Source of the DNA: Streptomyces atroolivaceus
Lineage (GTDB): Bacteria > Actinomycetota > Actinomycetes > Streptomycetales > Streptomycetaceae
Assembly (NCBI RefSeq): GCF_000717025.1
Contig: NZ_JNXG01000003.1
Coordinates: forward strand, 372,001 to 436,000
Reading direction: 5' to 3'
Length of the DNA: 64,000 nucleotides
This document shows positions 7,771 to 14,892 of this stretch, piece after piece; the stretch's first letter is position 1, and every line of letters begins with the position of its first letter. The notes below the pieces were generated by a model. The model made no database searches. It saw only the letters and a list, made by a program, of their open reading frames with translations, and was not told the DNA's origin. Position numbers and translations under genes: made by a program.

Positions 7771-8118
7771 GAGATCGCTCTTTCGATCTTGGGGTGAGGC
7801 CCCGGCCGGTGCGACAACACCGCGTCGGGGTCGATTCGTTGAGCGCACCGTAAGCAGTCGTGACGCCGCGCTGCAAGTTGGTCACGATTAGTCATACTTG
7901 CTGGCCGTGACGGGTTCGGGAGGGTGGGGAGGTTTTCCCAACCCCCTTCCTTTCCCTCCCGGAAGTAAGCATCGCTCGAACCTCGGGGCCCGTGTCCCGG
8001 CCCCCGAATCCCGAAGCTCAAGCGTCGGGCCCGGACTCGTCCCCGTACCCACGAAAGAGTGAACCGGCCCGTTCCGGCCTTCGAATCCCGAGCTTCGGGG
8101 CCCGAGCGCCGGGGGCAC
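7771..8118. other. Intergenic region with degenerate repeats
   Basis: No gene is seen in these 348 bp. It contains a pyrimidine-rich tract (about 7925-7965) and two imperfect copies of a CGAATCCCGAAGCTC-like block (near 8006 and 8083). Base composition is a little less GC-biased around 7860-7915, where a promoter for the minus-strand gene at 7770 could lie. Confidence 0.4.
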
Positions 8119-8343
8119 TCAGATGTCGAACTGACCGTCCACGACGGCGGCGACGAAAGTTGTCCAGTGGGGGGCGGAGAAGGTGATGACGGGCCCGTGT
8201 GGAGAGTTGCTGTCACGCACGGGGACATCGGGGTTTCCGACGGCGACTTCCAGGCACTCGGCGCCCGATCCCCCGCTGTAGCTGGACTTGCGCCAACTGC
8301 CGAGTGTTCCGGCGTAGGCAATGCCATGGTCGGTGCTAGGCAT
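8119..8343 (-). CDS. DUF397 domain protein
   Basis: This 74-residue protein shows the DUF397 pattern: WRKSSYSGGSGAECLEVA, then VPVRDSNSPHGPVITFSA and the terminal W..FVAAV strand. DUF397 proteins are small Streptomyces partners of helix-turn-helix/DUF5753 regulators; some family members are anti-sigma-like or development-linked. Its ATG (8343) overlaps the end of the upstream regulator gene by 8 bp, so the two are co-translated. Confidence 0.9.
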   Translation of the reverse strand: MPSTDHGIAYAGTLGSWRKSSYSGGSGAECLEVAVGNPDVPVRDSNSPHGPVITFSAPHWTTFVAAVVDGQFDI

Positions 8344-9154
8344 GCTCGTGCTCCTCTGCGATGGATCTGACGAGGGCCACGGAATCCTCGCTCGGGGCCG
8401 CAGCGCCCAGGGCGAGTGTGTAGGCGGTGTGGCAGGCGTCAACCCGTGCTGGACTGTCGAGCAGTTGTCCACTGTGCAGCCCCTCGACGTATGCCAGCGG
8501 TGCTGCGTCCGAGAACTTCAGCAAGTAGACAGAACCTTCGAGAAGCGGATGAGCCCCAGATGCGAACGGCAGGACGTGAAGGCGCAGGCGACCCGATTCG
8601 GCCATGTCGGCCACCTTGTGCAGCTGGTCCGCCATGGTCTGACGTCCGCCGATCCTTCGCCTCAGCGCTGCCTCGTCGAGCAGTGTCCAGGCGATGGGAG
8701 TTGATGATGAGGTGAGCAACTGGCCGCGCTGAAGACGGTTGACAAGGAACTCGTCAAGGTCGTCGGTTCGATAGTTGGGGTGATACGCCCTGTAGACGGC
8801 TCTGGCGTAGTCCCTTGTTTGCAGCAGACCAGGGATGAGCGCCGCTCCGTACTGACGGATCTCCGTAGCTTCGCGCTCCAGTTCCGCCACCTCCGCGAAG
8901 TAGTGGGGGAACTTGGATTCCAGATCCTCCGTCCAGCGGGCGAAGAAGCCATCAGTGTTCAGCGCGACATCGATACGGCGAGCGTCGTCCGGCTTCGGCA
9001 GCCGTCGCCCCGCCTCGTAGTGGCTGATCAGCGTCGGTGAGCATACGACTTGGCCGCCCAGAGCCTCCTGTGTCAGGCCCGCCGCCACTCGTCGCAGCCT
9101 GATCTCCTCGCCGTACTTCTCCCTCTGCGTGCGGGGTTTCCGCTCCTCCGCCAC
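8336..9154 (-). CDS. Helix-turn-helix regulator with DUF5753 (Scr1-type)
   Basis: This 272-residue protein starts at the GTG at 9154, chosen because AAAGGA lies a proper distance upstream; an ATG at 9226 would give a poor extension. The N-terminus is an XRE/Cro helix-turn-helix (RRVAAGLTQEALGG, then SPTLISHYEAGRRLP). The rest is DUF5753: FPHYFAEVAELEREA, GLLQTRDYARAVYR, LDEAALRRRIGG, LHVLPFASGAHPLLEG and a closing VEG segment. Such regulators are paired with DUF397 proteins and exist in dozens of copies per Streptomyces genome. Divergent small genes at 9295-9923 are likely targets. Confidence 0.9.
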   Translation of the reverse strand: MAEERKPRTQREKYGEEIRLRRVAAGLTQEALGGQVVCSPTLISHYEAGRRLPKPDDARRIDVALNTDGFFARWTEDLESKFPHYFAEVAELEREATEIRQYGAALIPGLLQTRDYARAVYRAYHPNYRTDDLDEFLVNRLQRGQLLTSSSTPIAWTLLDEAALRRRIGGRQTMADQLHKVADMAESGRLRLHVLPFASGAHPLLEGSVYLLKFSDAAPLAYVEGLHSGQLLDSPARVDACHTAYTLALGAAAPSEDSVALVRSIAEEHEHA

Positions 9155-9294
9155 CGGCTCAGTTCCTTTCCTGACAGGCAGGCTGTCAAGCCCGAACCCC
9201 TGGAGCGTAGTCACGCGCAGCCCCACCCTGTGATGAGTTCGCTACGGAACGCATCCGTTCGTGGGTAAGCAGTCAGAGTGAGGAGCACGCCGTC

Positions 9295-9588
9295 ATGAGA
9301 GAACTCGTCCGTCGCTTCGCAGAGTCGCCGTTGCGGCGGCTGTGCAAGGCACTCGCACCCGCCCCCGCCCCACCGGAACCCGGCATGCAGGCGGCCGGCC
9401 CCACCACCCGCGGCAGCGGGCGACGTCCGCTGCGCGGGGAGGACAGCCCGCTGGTGCGGCCCTACCTCGCCGCGCACGAGCGGCAGGTGGCCGAGGCCCG
9501 ACGCGGGCGGCGCACCGTCTGGCACGCGGTGCAGGGTGTGGACGTGGGGCTGGTCCTGTCCGCCCACGGAGCGGAGGCAGCCGCGTGA
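9295..9588 (+). CDS. Small hypothetical protein divergent from the DUF5753 regulator
   Basis: This 97-residue protein has an Arg/Pro-rich N-terminal half and a C-terminal segment YLAAHERQVAEARRGRRTVW followed by a short hydrophobic stretch. I do not recognise a family. A clear GTGAGGAGC ribosome site precedes the ATG, and it is translationally coupled (GTGA) to the next gene. The position, divergent from a DUF5753/DUF397 pair, is a recurrent Streptomyces arrangement. Confidence 0.65.
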   Translation: MRELVRRFAESPLRRLCKALAPAPAPPEPGMQAAGPTTRGSGRRPLRGEDSPLVRPYLAAHERQVAEARRGRRTVWHAVQGVDVGLVLSAHGAEAAA

Positions 9589-9923
9589 CCGGGAAGCGGT
9601 ACGAAGGCCACACGTTCAGGTTGCTGCCCGGGACGGGGGCGGAGGGGAAGCCCAGCTATGTGCTGGGGGACGGCACCGGTCCCGTGTCACGGATGGCCGC
9701 GAGCATCGAAGACATCCGGCTCGGCATGGCGGGTGACCTAATCGACCACGCCGCCGACCTGCTGGCGGACAGGAAGGTCACCGGGGTGGAACTGCACTTC
9801 CTCGCCAGTCGCCTCAGTGAGTCACTGCGGGAGGTTCTCCAGGTCGCTGAGTGCCGAGGGGCGTGGCCGGACGCGAACAGCCTCGATCCGGACACCGAGA
9901 GCCCCGCAAGGCGAGATCCATGA
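9585..9923 (+). CDS. Small hypothetical protein, coupled to the previous gene
   Basis: The GTG at 9585 overlaps the preceding stop codon and gives 112 residues. The N-terminal half is strand-rich (YEGHTFRLLPG, PSYVLGDGTGPVSRMA). The middle is an amphipathic helix (IRLGMAGDLIDHAADLLADR), followed by ELHFLASRLSESLREVLQVA. No family is recognised. Co-translation with the 97-residue protein suggests they act together, possibly as the output of the adjacent DUF5753 regulator. Confidence 0.65.
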   Translation: MTGKRYEGHTFRLLPGTGAEGKPSYVLGDGTGPVSRMAASIEDIRLGMAGDLIDHAADLLADRKVTGVELHFLASRLSESLREVLQVAECRGAWPDANSLDPDTESPARRDP

Positions 9924-9931
9924 CCGCGAGA

Positions 9932-10432
9932 TCAGTCGAAGAGGTCGACAAGCCCGTTCACCCAGATCGCCAGGAAGCCCGCGACCAGCAGGAACGCTCC
10001 CGTGCACCCTGCGGCACGTAGCGCGGCACTCCTCTCCGGCTGCTCCTCACCGGTGACCGTGTCCCAGTCGACGGGCCGGCCCGCCGCCGTCGAGCACGCT
10101 GTGCGGAGCGCGGCCAACTGCTCCTCGGCGAAGGCGGATCCGGCCAGGGACTCCGGTCCGCGCCAGGCCACGGCCTTCATACGCGGCGCGGGCAGGTGGT
10201 ACCGCTGCTCGAAGGCGGCCGTCTCGGCCGGGTCGCGGTCCTCCTCCAGGTACATCCACCGGCCGGCCTGCTCCGGTTCGCCGTAGAGGCGGTAGATCTC
10301 CCCCAGGCGCCGGCGCACCTCCCGGCTCGCGGGGTAGGCGGCCACCAGCCCGCGAAGACGCATGCGGGCCATGGGTATGCGTCCGGCGGCAAGGTCGGCG
10401 TCCACGCGCCGCAGGGTGTCGGTCAGAGCCAT
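9932..10432 (-). CDS. DUF6584 family protein
   Basis: This 166-residue protein has an N-terminal TPR-like helical repeat (TLRRVDADLAAGRIPMARMR, YPASREVRRRLGEIYRLYGE). A conserved RWMYLEEDRDPAETAAFEQR segment follows, then a C-terminal transmembrane helix (about 143-160, FLLVAGFLAIWVNGL). This matches the DUF6584 family of actinobacteria, of unknown function. The ATG at 10432 begins MALTDTLRR. It converges with the small gene ending at 9923. Confidence 0.75.
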   Translation of the reverse strand: MALTDTLRRVDADLAAGRIPMARMRLRGLVAAYPASREVRRRLGEIYRLYGEPEQAGRWMYLEEDRDPAETAAFEQRYHLPAPRMKAVAWRGPESLAGSAFAEEQLAALRTACSTAAGRPVDWDTVTGEEQPERSAALRAAGCTGAFLLVAGFLAIWVNGLVDLFD

Positions 10433-10621
10433 GGGCACATCATTGGCCGTCGGGCGCGTTCTGGACCAGCGCTTATCGGCCCTGCTCGTACGTCCCCCTC
10501 CCGTACGGTCGCGTTGACACGCGACCGGCGTCCGCCGGTCCGTGCCCGGCGGACGGGATCCGGGCGACCGGCTCCGGGCCGATGCGTCCCGCTGTCGGAC
10601 CCGCCCGGTACCGTCGGCACC

Positions 10622-12883
10622 ATGTCCAACACCGCCGTCCTCGAAGGCGTCCTGGAGCGGATCACCTACGCCAACGAGGAGAACGGGTACACGGTCGCCC
10701 GCGTCGACACCGGCCGTGGGGCGGGCGATCTGCTCACCGTCGTCGGCTCGCTGCTGGGCGCGCAGCCCGGTGAGTCGCTGCGCATGGAGGGCCGTTGGGG
10801 TTCCCACCCGCAGTTCGGCAAGCAGTTCACCGTCGAGAACTACACGACGATCCTCCCGGCCACCATCCAGGGCATCCGCCGCTACCTCGGTTCCGGCCTG
10901 ATCAAGGGGATCGGGCCGGTCATGGCCGACCGGATCACCACCCACTTCGGTGTCGACACCCTGGACATCATCGAGCAGCATCCCAAAAGGCTCGTCGAGG
11001 TGCCCGGACTGGGCCCGAAGCGGACGAAGATGATCGCCGCGGCCTGGGAGGAACAGAAGGCGATCAAGGAGGTGATGGTCTTCCTCCAGAGCGTCGGCGT
11101 CTCCACCTCCATCGCCGTCCGCATCTACAAGAAGTACGAGGACGCCTCGATCTCGGTCGTGAAGAACCAGCCGTACCGGCTGGCCGCCGACGTCTGGGGC
11201 ATCGGATTCCTCACCGCCGACCGCATCGCCCAGGCCGTCGGGATCCCGCACGACAGTCCCGAGCGGGTCAAGGCGGGCCTCCAGTACGCCCTCTCGCAGT
11301 CCACGGACCAGGGGCACTGCTTCCTCCCCGAGGAGCGGCTGATCGCCGACGGGGTGAAGCTGCTCCAGGTCGACACCGGGCTCGTCATCGACTGCCTGGC
11401 CGAGCTCGCGGAGGACCCCGAGGGCGTCGTGCGGGAGAAGGTGCCGGGTCCCGAGGACGGGCAGCCCGTCACCGCCGTGTACCTGGTCCCCTTCCACCGC
11501 GCCGAGATCTCCCTGGCCGCCCAGGTGCAGCGCCTGCTGCGGACGCCGGAGGACCGTATGCCGGGCTTCCAGGACGTCGACTGGGAGAAGGCGCTGGCCT
11601 GGCTCGCGCGGCGTACGGGGGCGACGCTGGCCCCCGAGCAGGAGGCGGCCGTCCGGCTCGCGCTCAGCAAGAAGGTCGCCGTCCTCACGGGCGGCCCCGG
11701 CTGCGGGAAGTCGTTCACCGTCCGTTCCGTGGTCGAGCTGGCCCGCGCGAAGAACGCCAAGGTGGTGCTGGCCGCCCCCACCGGACGGGCCGCGAAGCGG
11801 CTCTCGGAGCTGACCGGTGCCGAGGCGTCCACCGTTCACCGGTTGCTGGAGCTGAAGCCGGGCGGGGACGCCGCGTACGACCGTGACCGGCCGCTGGACG
11901 CCGATCTGGTCGTCGTCGACGAGGCGTCGATGCTCGACCTGCTGCTCGCCAACAAGCTCGTCAAGGCGGTGGCACCCGGTGCCCATCTGCTGCTGGTCGG
12001 CGATGTGGACCAGCTGCCCTCGGTCGGAGCGGGGGAGGTGCTGCGGGATCTGCTCGCCGACGGCGGCCCGGTCCCGGCGGTCCGGCTGACCACCATCTTC
12101 CGGCAGGCCCAGAAGTCCGGCGTCGTCACCAACGCCCACCGCATCAACTCCGGAGTGCCGCCGCTGACCCAGGGGCTGGACGACTTCTTCCTCTTCGTGG
12201 AGGACGAGACGGAGGACGCCGGGGTGCTCGCCGTGGATGTCGCGGCCCGTCGGATCCCGGCCAAGTTCGGCCTGAACCCCCGCCGTGACGTGCAGGTTCT
12301 CGCCCCGATGCACCGGGGACCGGCAGGTGCCGGCCATCTCAACGGGCTGCTCCAGCAGGCCATCACCCCGGGCCGCCCCGACCTGCCGGAGAAGCGGTTC
12401 GGCGGCCGGGTCTTCCGGGTCGGCGACAAGGTGACCCAGATCCGGAACAACTACGACAAGGGGGAGAACGGCGTCTTCAACGGCACGGTCGGCGTCGTCA
12501 CCGCTCTCGACGCCGACGAGCAGAAGCTGACGGTCCTCACGGACGAGGAGGAGGAGATCGCGTACGACTTCGACGAACTGGACGAACTCGCCCACGCCTA
12601 CGCGATGACCATCCACCGCTCGCAGGGCAGCGAGTACCCGGCGGTCGTCATCCCGGTCACCACCAGCGCCTGGATGATGCTCCAGCGGAACCTGCTGTAC
12701 ACCGCTGTGACCAGGGCCAAGAAGCTGGTCGTACTCGTCGGTTCGCGCAAGGCCATCGGCCAGGCCGTCCGCACTGTTTCCGCAGGCAGACGCTGTACGG
12801 CGCTGGATTTCCGGCTCCGCGGCGGAACGGTCGAAGACTCCTCCGAAAAAATGATCGATCAAAACGGTGGGAAACATCACTGA
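10622..12883 (+). CDS. recD2: RecD2-type ATP-dependent 5'-3' DNA helicase
   Basis: This 753-residue helicase works without RecBC, as RecD2 proteins do. An N-terminal OB-like region (MSNTAVLEGVLERITYANEE) is followed by helix-hairpin-helix segments (LIKGIGPVMADRI; VPGLGPKRTKMIAAAW) and by superfamily 1B motor motifs. These are Walker A GGPGCGKS at 357-364, motif Ia APTGRAAKRL, Walker B VVDEASMLD, motif III GDVDQLPSVGAGEVL, and the late motifs TIHRSQGSEYPAV and YTAVTRAKKL. Family members take part in DNA repair and removal of DNA-end structures. The ATG at 10622 follows a weak ribosome site. Citrate synthase lies downstream. Confidence 0.93.
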   Translation: MSNTAVLEGVLERITYANEENGYTVARVDTGRGAGDLLTVVGSLLGAQPGESLRMEGRWGSHPQFGKQFTVENYTTILPATIQGIRRYLGSGLIKGIGPVMADRITTHFGVDTLDIIEQHPKRLVEVPGLGPKRTKMIAAAWEEQKAIKEVMVFLQSVGVSTSIAVRIYKKYEDASISVVKNQPYRLAADVWGIGFLTADRIAQAVGIPHDSPERVKAGLQYALSQSTDQGHCFLPEERLIADGVKLLQVDTGLVIDCLAELAEDPEGVVREKVPGPEDGQPVTAVYLVPFHRAEISLAAQVQRLLRTPEDRMPGFQDVDWEKALAWLARRTGATLAPEQEAAVRLALSKKVAVLTGGPGCGKSFTVRSVVELARAKNAKVVLAAPTGRAAKRLSELTGAEASTVHRLLELKPGGDAAYDRDRPLDADLVVVDEASMLDLLLANKLVKAVAPGAHLLLVGDVDQLPSVGAGEVLRDLLADGGPVPAVRLTTIFRQAQKSGVVTNAHRINSGVPPLTQGLDDFFLFVEDETEDAGVLAVDVAARRIPAKFGLNPRRDVQVLAPMHRGPAGAGHLNGLLQQAITPGRPDLPEKRFGGRVFRVGDKVTQIRNNYDKGENGVFNGTVGVVTALDADEQKLTVLTDEEEEIAYDFDELDELAHAYAMTIHRSQGSEYPAVVIPVTTSAWMMLQRNLLYTAVTRAKKLVVLVGSRKAIGQAVRTVSAGRRCTALDFRLRGGTVEDSSEKMIDQNGGKHH

Positions 12884-12923
12884 GCCCTTCCGGAACCGGA
12901 TCTCAGGGGGCAGGATGAGAAAG

Positions 12924-12952
12924 TTGACGGCACTCAGTGCCGCCAGTAGGTC
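12924..12952 (+). promoter_or_regulatory. Putative citrate synthase promoter
   Basis: TTGACG (12924-12929) and TAGGTC (12947-12952), separated by 17 bp, resemble the main vegetative sigma (HrdB) consensus. The spacer carries an inverted repeat GGCAC-TCA-GTGCC (12929-12941), a possible operator. The distance to the GTG at 13052 leaves a leader of roughly 90 bases. Confidence 0.55.
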
Positions 12953-13051
12953 CAATGGACGACCCCGAGTGCACTCTCCTGAGCCAAATGGGGGAGGGTG
13001 GAGACAGTCAGGGCACCTCGAAGAAGAGGCACTACGTCGGTGAGGGATGAC

Positions 13052-14347
13052 GTGAGCGAGAGCGACAACTCTGTAGTACTGCGGTACGGCGATGACGAGT
13101 ACACCTACCCGGTGATCGACAGCACCGTCGGCGACAAGGGCTTCGATATCGGGAAGCTCCGGGCCAATACGGGCCTGGTCACGCTGGACAGCGGATACGG
13201 CAACACGGCCGCGTACAAATCCGCCATCACCTACCTCGACGGCGAGCAGGGCATCCTGCGGTACCGCGGATACCCGATCGAGCAGCTCGCCGAGAGCTCG
13301 ACGTTCCTCGAGGTCGCCTACACGCTGATCAACGGTGACCTTCCGAAGGTCGACGAACTGTCGGCCTTCAAGAACGAGATCACCCAGCACACGCTGCTGC
13401 ACGAGGACGTCAAGCGCTTCTTCGACGGCTTCCCGCGCGACGCCCACCCGATGGCCATGCTGTCCTCGGTCGTCAGCGCGCTGTCCACGTTCTACCAGGA
13501 CAGCCACAACCCGTTCGACGAGGAGCAGCGCCACCTCTCGACGATCCGGCTGCTGGCCAAGCTCCCGACGATCGCCGCGTACGCGTACAAGAAGTCGATC
13601 GGTCACCCGTTCGTCTACCCGCGCAACGACCTCGGCTACGTCGAGAACTTCCTGCGCATGACCTTCTCCGTCCCGGCCCAGGAGTACGTGCCGGACCCGG
13701 TCGTGGTCTCCGCGCTCGAGAAGCTGCTCATCCTGCACGCGGACCACGAGCAGAACTGTTCGACCTCCACCGTGCGTCTGGTCGGCTCCTCGCAGGCGAA
13801 CATGTTCGCCTCGATCTCCGCCGGCATCTCGGCCCTGTGGGGCCCGCTGCACGGTGGCGCCAACCAGTCGGTACTGGAGATGCTCGAGGGCATCCAGGCC
13901 AACGGCGGCGACGTCGACTCCTTCATCCAGAAGGTGAAGAACAAGGAGGACGGCGTCCGCCTGATGGGCTTCGGCCACCGGGTGTACAAGTCCTTCGACC
14001 CCCGCGCGAAGATCATCAAGGCTGCCGCCCACGACGTGCTGTCGTCGCTCGGCAAGTCCGACGAGCTGCTGGACATCGCGCTCAAGCTGGAGGAGCACGC
14101 GCTCTCCGACGAGTACTTCGTCTCGCGCAACCTCTACCCCAACGTGGACTTCTACACGGGCCTTATCTACCGGGCCATGGGCTTCCCGACCGAGATGTTC
14201 ACCGTGCTGTTCGCGCTCGGCCGGCTCCCCGGCTGGATCGCCCAGTGGCACGAGATGATCAAGGAGCCGGGATCCCGCATCGGACGCCCGCGCCAGATCT
14301 ACACCGGCGAGGTCCTGCGTGACTTCGTCCCGGTCGAGGGCCGCTGA
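13052..14347 (+). CDS. citA: Citrate synthase
   Basis: This 431-residue hexameric type II citrate synthase condenses acetyl-CoA with oxaloacetate at entry to the TCA cycle. Visible motifs are the N-terminal YPVIDSTVGDKGFDIGKLR, ITYLDGEQGILRYRGYPIEQ, and the active-site region WGPLHGGANQSVLEML with its oxaloacetate-binding His. GFGHRVYKSFDPRAKII supplies the catalytic His and the NVDFYTGLIYRAMG segment the catalytic Asp. The GTG at 13052 is chosen because GAGGG lies just upstream and the sequence then matches other actinobacterial enzymes. A longer in-frame extension upstream is unlikely. Confidence 0.96.
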   Translation: MSESDNSVVLRYGDDEYTYPVIDSTVGDKGFDIGKLRANTGLVTLDSGYGNTAAYKSAITYLDGEQGILRYRGYPIEQLAESSTFLEVAYTLINGDLPKVDELSAFKNEITQHTLLHEDVKRFFDGFPRDAHPMAMLSSVVSALSTFYQDSHNPFDEEQRHLSTIRLLAKLPTIAAYAYKKSIGHPFVYPRNDLGYVENFLRMTFSVPAQEYVPDPVVVSALEKLLILHADHEQNCSTSTVRLVGSSQANMFASISAGISALWGPLHGGANQSVLEMLEGIQANGGDVDSFIQKVKNKEDGVRLMGFGHRVYKSFDPRAKIIKAAAHDVLSSLGKSDELLDIALKLEEHALSDEYFVSRNLYPNVDFYTGLIYRAMGFPTEMFTVLFALGRLPGWIAQWHEMIKEPGSRIGRPRQIYTGEVLRDFVPVEGR

Positions 14348-14370
14348 AGCCCTTAGAACCGCTGCTGTAC

Positions 14371-14389
14371 CCCGGCCGCTCCGGCCGGG
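14371..14389. terminator. Hairpin after citrate synthase
   Basis: CCCGGCCG (14371-14378) and CGGCCGGG (14382-14389) form an 8-bp GC stem with a CTC loop, 24 bp past the citA stop. Confidence 0.55.
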
Positions 14390-14541
14390 CATCCTTCGCC
14401 CCGCGTGCCGCGCTCGTTCCAGCCAGAGCGCGGTGTCCGGGGCGATTCGGCGTTCCGGGCGCGGCTCCCGGTCCGACGGAGGCTCCGCGGCTCCACGGGT
14501 AGCCGGCTGCCCCGGCTGCCGCGCTCGCGCCGCGCACGCGA

Positions 14542-14590
14542 GAAACGCCCCGCCGTCGATCCCCCCACGGGTCGACGGACAGGGCGTTTC
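14542..14590. terminator. Long two-part hairpin, probable bidirectional terminator
   Basis: GAAACGCCC (14542-14550) pairs with GGGCGTTTC (14582-14590). After a small internal loop, CCGTCGA (14553-14559) pairs with TCGACGG (14572-14578). The element stands between convergent citA and copA and reads similarly on both strands. Confidence 0.7.
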
Positions 14591-14892
14591 CCATATCCCG
14601 GAGCGGATTCCCCCCACGGGATCCGGCCGGGCGTCTGCAGGGAGCCTGAACTCCCGTTGTTATTCAGGTGGTACGTATTCAGTTCGGTCCTGCTGTGCGG
14701 CCGCCGGGGTACGTACGGGAGGGCCGCTCAAAGCTCCCCGGTGCACGTGCCCCGGCCAACACTTGCCAGGAGCGTCCCCCAAGACACTCCATCGGACGTC
14801 CCCCAAGACATCCTTGGCATCGCACTCTTAGACTCACCAACCCATCAGATGGTTACCCTCAAATCGGTGTGATCTAAGTCTCTTTGTGGAAA
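14591..14892. other. Gene-free stretch with a 14-bp direct repeat and an AT-richer patch
   Basis: No gene is supported here. CGTCCCCCAAGACA occurs at 14773-14786 and again at 14797-14810. From about 14810 to 14890 the sequence is clearly less GC-rich than its surroundings and ends in a GAAGGAG ribosome-site-like run (14899-14905) facing into the 3' end of copA. It may be the remnant of a promoter or leader whose gene was lost. Confidence 0.4.

Noticed and set aside
9932..14617. A 1561-codon open frame on the minus strand
   Set aside because: It is antisense to RecD2 and citrate synthase and keeps open because of high GC. Only its last 166 codons (9932-10432) are a real gene.
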